A stretch of DNA of 64,000 bases from Leptospira fainei serovar Hurstbridge str. BUT 6 (GTDB taxonomy: Bacteria; Spirochaetota; Leptospiria; Leptospirales; Leptospiraceae), in assembly GCF_000306235.2 (NCBI RefSeq), contig NZ_AKWZ02000002.1:262001-326000 (forward strand), read 5' to 3'. The position numbers and the translations under genes were made by a program. The notes under the pieces were generated by a model. It worked only from the letters and a program-made list of their open reading frames with translations, was not told the origin of the DNA and did not search any database. Positions 61,853-64,000 of this stretch are shown piece by piece; the first letter of the stretch is position 1; each line of letters starts with the position of its first letter.

Positions 61853-63379
61853 TTATTCGGCCCTTAGACTCGGTGCACTATAAGAATACAAACTATGAAC
61901 GGAGCCTTGGGCCTGAGCGGATTCGCTTCTTCTTTCGAATCTGAGTTTTCCATCGCGCAACGCTTTATGCAACTCTTGAATGCTTTTATGGCCCATATCC
62001 TGGAAAGAAAGACGAATTCCTTGGCTCAAGTACGGGATAAAATTTAGAATCGATCCCCGATCTACGACGGATCCGCTAACCCCTTGGGCCACCTTGACTT
62101 TTTGTCCCTCGTTAAAATATCGTTTATCCCCGCCGGCCTTCATCGCTTCAATACTAGCCATTCCTCTATACTTCTTGAGACGGATTCCGTTCTCATAAAA
62201 ATACTCTCCGGGCGCCTCGTTTGTTCCCGCAAACATGAATCCCATCATACAGGCAGAAGCTCCGATGGCCAGAGCATTCGCAATATCGCCTATATTCGTG
62301 ATTCCGCCGTCGGCAATTACGGGAACGTCGTGCTTAGCGGCATGATTTGCGGTTTGATAAACTGCAGTTGCCTGTGCACGCCCGACCGCCATAGTATCCT
62401 GCGTAATGCAAATGGATCCAGGCCCCATTCCTATGCGAAGACCGTCGGCTCCGGCTTGAATCAAATTTTCCGCCTGGCCTCTAGTCACCACATTTCCCGC
62501 TACGACTTCCAAATTTTGAAAATTCTTCTTAATGAATTGCAGCATCTCGATTTGATAGATCGAATTTCCTTGGGCCGAGTCTATAAATATCACGTCGACA
62601 CCGGCCTCGTAAAGCGCCGCGACTCTATCTCTAGATTCGTGTAGCGTAGAAATAGCTGCACCGCAACGTAACCTCTTGCTTTCATCCTTGGAAGAATCCG
62701 GGAAATCCTTATTTTTTTTCAGGTCCGAACGGCTGACCAAGGAAACCAATCTCCCGTCCTTGTCCGTGATCGGTAATTTACCGATCTTTTCTCTTTTAAT
62801 AATATCATTCGCTTCTTTCAACGTAATTCCCGACTTCCCGGTAATGACGTCCGTGGTCATCACTTTATCCAAAGAAATGGTTCTATCTCTCTCAAAGTCG
62901 ATATCTCTATTGGTGACGATTCCGATGAGTTTCGAAGTTCTGGTTCCGTCTTCCGTGATCGGAATTCCAGTAAACCCTTGGCGCTCCTTAATCCGATCCA
63001 GATCTTCGATGATATTTTTCGGGCCAAGTACCACCGGGTCAGTGATGAAGCCGTTTTCAAAACGCTTGACTTTCGTTACTTCGGCAACCTGCTGGTCGAT
63101 CGTATTATTGTAATGAATGATTCCGATTCCTCCCATCAACGCCTGGGCGATCGCCATTGCGGATTCGGTTACGGTATCCATCGGAGAACTTACGAATGGT
63201 CTTTTTAATCTGATCTTTCTGGTGAGCCGTGTTTCAAGCTCAACTTCGGATGGATGAAAATCGATAAAACCTGGAAGAACTAAAAAGTCCCTGTAGGTCA
63301 GCCCGATTTGCATGCTGAAAAGTTCTTCGCCGGAGAGGCCGTCTAAAAATTGGGAGTTGCGGTAAGATTGGTTTGACAT
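61853..63379 (-). CDS. guaB: IMP dehydrogenase
   Basis: The 508-residue NAD-dependent enzyme that makes XMP from IMP, the committed step to GMP. It has the N-terminal barrel start ([12 protein letters not shown]), two CBS domains inserted (about 115-235), the NAD loop DSAQGNS, the IMP-loop Cys in [12 protein letters not shown], the flap SMGFM-type region (here [15 protein letters not shown]), and [21 protein letters not shown]. Length is in the usual range (about 485-515). It is divergent from the last gene by 81 bases; no xanthine-type riboswitch is obvious. Confidence 0.96.
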   Translation of the reverse strand: MSNQSYRNSQFLDGLSGEELFSMQIGLTYRDFLVLPGFIDFHPSEVELETRLTRKIRLKRPFVSSPMDTVTESAMAIAQALMGGIGIIHYNNTIDQQVAEVTKVKRFENGFITDPVVLGPKNIIEDLDRIKERQGFTGIPITEDGTRTSKLIGIVTNRDIDFERDRTISLDKVMTTDVITGKSGITLKEANDIIKREKIGKLPITDKDGRLVSLVSRSDLKKNKDFPDSSKDESKRLRCGAAISTLHESRDRVAALYEAGVDVIFIDSAQGNSIYQIEMLQFIKKNFQNLEVVAGNVVTRGQAENLIQAGADGLRIGMGPGSICITQDTMAVGRAQATAVYQTANHAAKHDVPVIADGGITNIGDIANALAIGASACMMGFMFAGTNEAPGEYFYENGIRLKKYRGMASIEAMKAGGDKRYFNEGQKVKVAQGVSGSVVDRGSILNFIPYLSQGIRLSFQDMGHKSIQELHKALRDGKLRFERRSESAQAQGSVHSLYSYSAPSLRAE

Positions 63380-63460
63380 TAGTGTACCTTACCTATTACA
63401 TCAAAACGAAGCGAAAGGCTGGAATCAAGAGAATTTCCACCCCCCACACCTAGGAATTTA

Positions 63461-64000
63461 ATGGAAAAGGTAGATCGGAAACAAAGAGATCGGGAACTCA
63501 TATCTGAACCGGAAAAAAGACTCCATATCATCGGAAAATTCCTGCTGAAAACCGAACTCTTGGTTCGAGACACTGACGAACACGATTCCGTGGAACTTCT
63601 CTCGGTCAGTAAGGATGCAAAAAAGATTCTGGTGCAAGGAAAGGCTCCGGAGCAATTTAAACTCAACGCCCGCGTAGTTTTGTATAAACTTCTGGCTCGT
63701 TACCTTGAATTGGAATGCGAAGTATTAGAGGAGCGTCCCAATAATCAGTTCGTATTAGAAGTCGAATCCGTGTCTATCGCAAGTCGCGAACGCAAATTTC
63801 CAAGGATCAAACCTCCCGACGGTTCCGTATGGATTACGAATCTTCGGACTAGTAAAACCACAATTGATGCAAATTTGTTCAATGTCCCGACCTCGGTAAA
63901 AGTGAACTTTGCCGATTACGAGCGCACCCTGAAGCCGAAGTACGATATTCTTAAAATCGACGTATTCCGTTCCATAGGGGATAAATTCGATTTAGTTAAG
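63461..64000 (+). CDS. PilZ/DUF1577-like protein, N-terminal part (runs off the window)
   Basis: The first 180 codons of a gene open to the window edge. It has a strong start, AGGAATTTA before ATG, and no signal peptide. The segment [20 protein letters not shown] resembles the RxxxR...PILZ-type or Leptospira DUF1577 motif that binds c-di-GMP-like ligands, and VDVFRSIG or [15 protein letters not shown] are strand-rich pieces. I am not sure of the family; DUF1577 proteins in Leptospira have this region. The function cannot be inferred until the rest is seen. Confidence 0.5.
   Translation, partial: MEKVDRKQRDRELISEPEKRLHIIGKFLLKTELLVRDTDEHDSVELLSVSKDAKKILVQGKAPEQFKLNARVVLYKLLARYLELECEVLEERPNNQFVLEVESVSIASRERKFPRIKPPDGSVWITNLRTSKTTIDANLFNVPTSVKVNFADYERTLKPKYDILKIDVFRSIGDKFDLVK

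Noticed and set aside
62084..62644. 186-codon plus frame inside guaB
   Set aside because: Antisense to the conserved IMP-binding barrel; no independent support.
1..64000. CRISPR arrays, insertion sequences, rRNA and tRNA genes
   Set aside because: No regularly spaced direct repeats, transposase-like frames, or tRNA-type cloverleaf sequences were seen on reading the window; a tRNAscan or CRISPR search could not be run.

Overview
The window is a piece of a Leptospira chromosome (a spirochaete with an outer membrane and periplasmic flagella). The call rests on gene content: a long SpiroCoCo-type coiled-coil protein, a bacterial histone-fold protein beside map, heptose (HldD) and outer-membrane (BamA, LolA-like) genes, chemotaxis and flagellar genes (an MCP, CheX, FapA), Cys-rich lipoproteins with spirochaete-style lipoboxes, and frequent TTG starts behind strong GGAGG-type ribosome sites. 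Base composition is moderate (mid-40s percent GC by eye), which fits a species outside the low-GC L. interrogans branch. It reads as core chromosome. I see no insertion sequence, prophage, CRISPR array, rRNA or tRNA.

Layout. 1-8.4 kb (minus): end of a secreted protein, then exbB-exbD-bamA-pcrA, preceded by recN. 8.4-11 kb (plus): a GHKL ATPase overlapping a short-chain dehydrogenase, then an ArsR regulator. 11-15 kb (minus): mutY-ubiD-hldD. 15-18 kb: an MCP, queG and a small unknown gene. 18-24 kb (minus): a histone-map-DUF350 operon preceded by the 1193-residue coiled-coil gene. 24-30.4 kb (plus): a methyltransferase, a STAS protein, a four-gene Gld-like ABC export operon with coupled ATGA overlaps, and a membrane methyltransferase related to the lipid A methylase LmtA. 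30.5-35 kb: envelope proteins and cheX.

35-43.2 kb (plus) is a complete cbb3 oxidase island, ccoN-O-Q-P-G-H-I-S plus a TauE/DsbD-like metal transporter with a His-rich tail. CcoP is short and has one heme motif instead of two. 43-47 kb: fapA, a Cys-rich lipoprotein, an RsbW-like ATPase and xerD. 47-51.5 kb: a TPR lipoprotein, an SGNH protein, and an MBOAT/SGNH O-acylation pair. 51.6-54.3 kb: trxB behind a perfect inverted repeat resembling a PerR/Fur operator, and two secreted proteins (one with an EF-hand-like loop, one with two CBM48-like domains). 54.4-58 kb: a 1222-residue protein with twelve DPF-type repeats, one membrane helix and TPRs, possibly the flagellar collar protein FlcA. 58-64 kb: a WecG-type glycosyltransferase, thiS-thiE, a Cys-rich lipoprotein, rsmE, a LolA-like protein, guaB, and the start of a PilZ/DUF1577-like gene.

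Themes are envelope building (BamA with ExbBD, HldD, LolA-like, MBOAT, lipid A methylation), motility and its control (MCP, CheX, FapA, possible FlcA, STAS and GHKL partner-switch parts), microaerobic respiration (cbb3 island), and DNA upkeep and packing (PcrA, RecN, MutY, XerD, histone). The items most worth a second look are the histone operon, the DPF-repeat protein, the single-heme CcoP, and the palindromes before trxB and ccoN.
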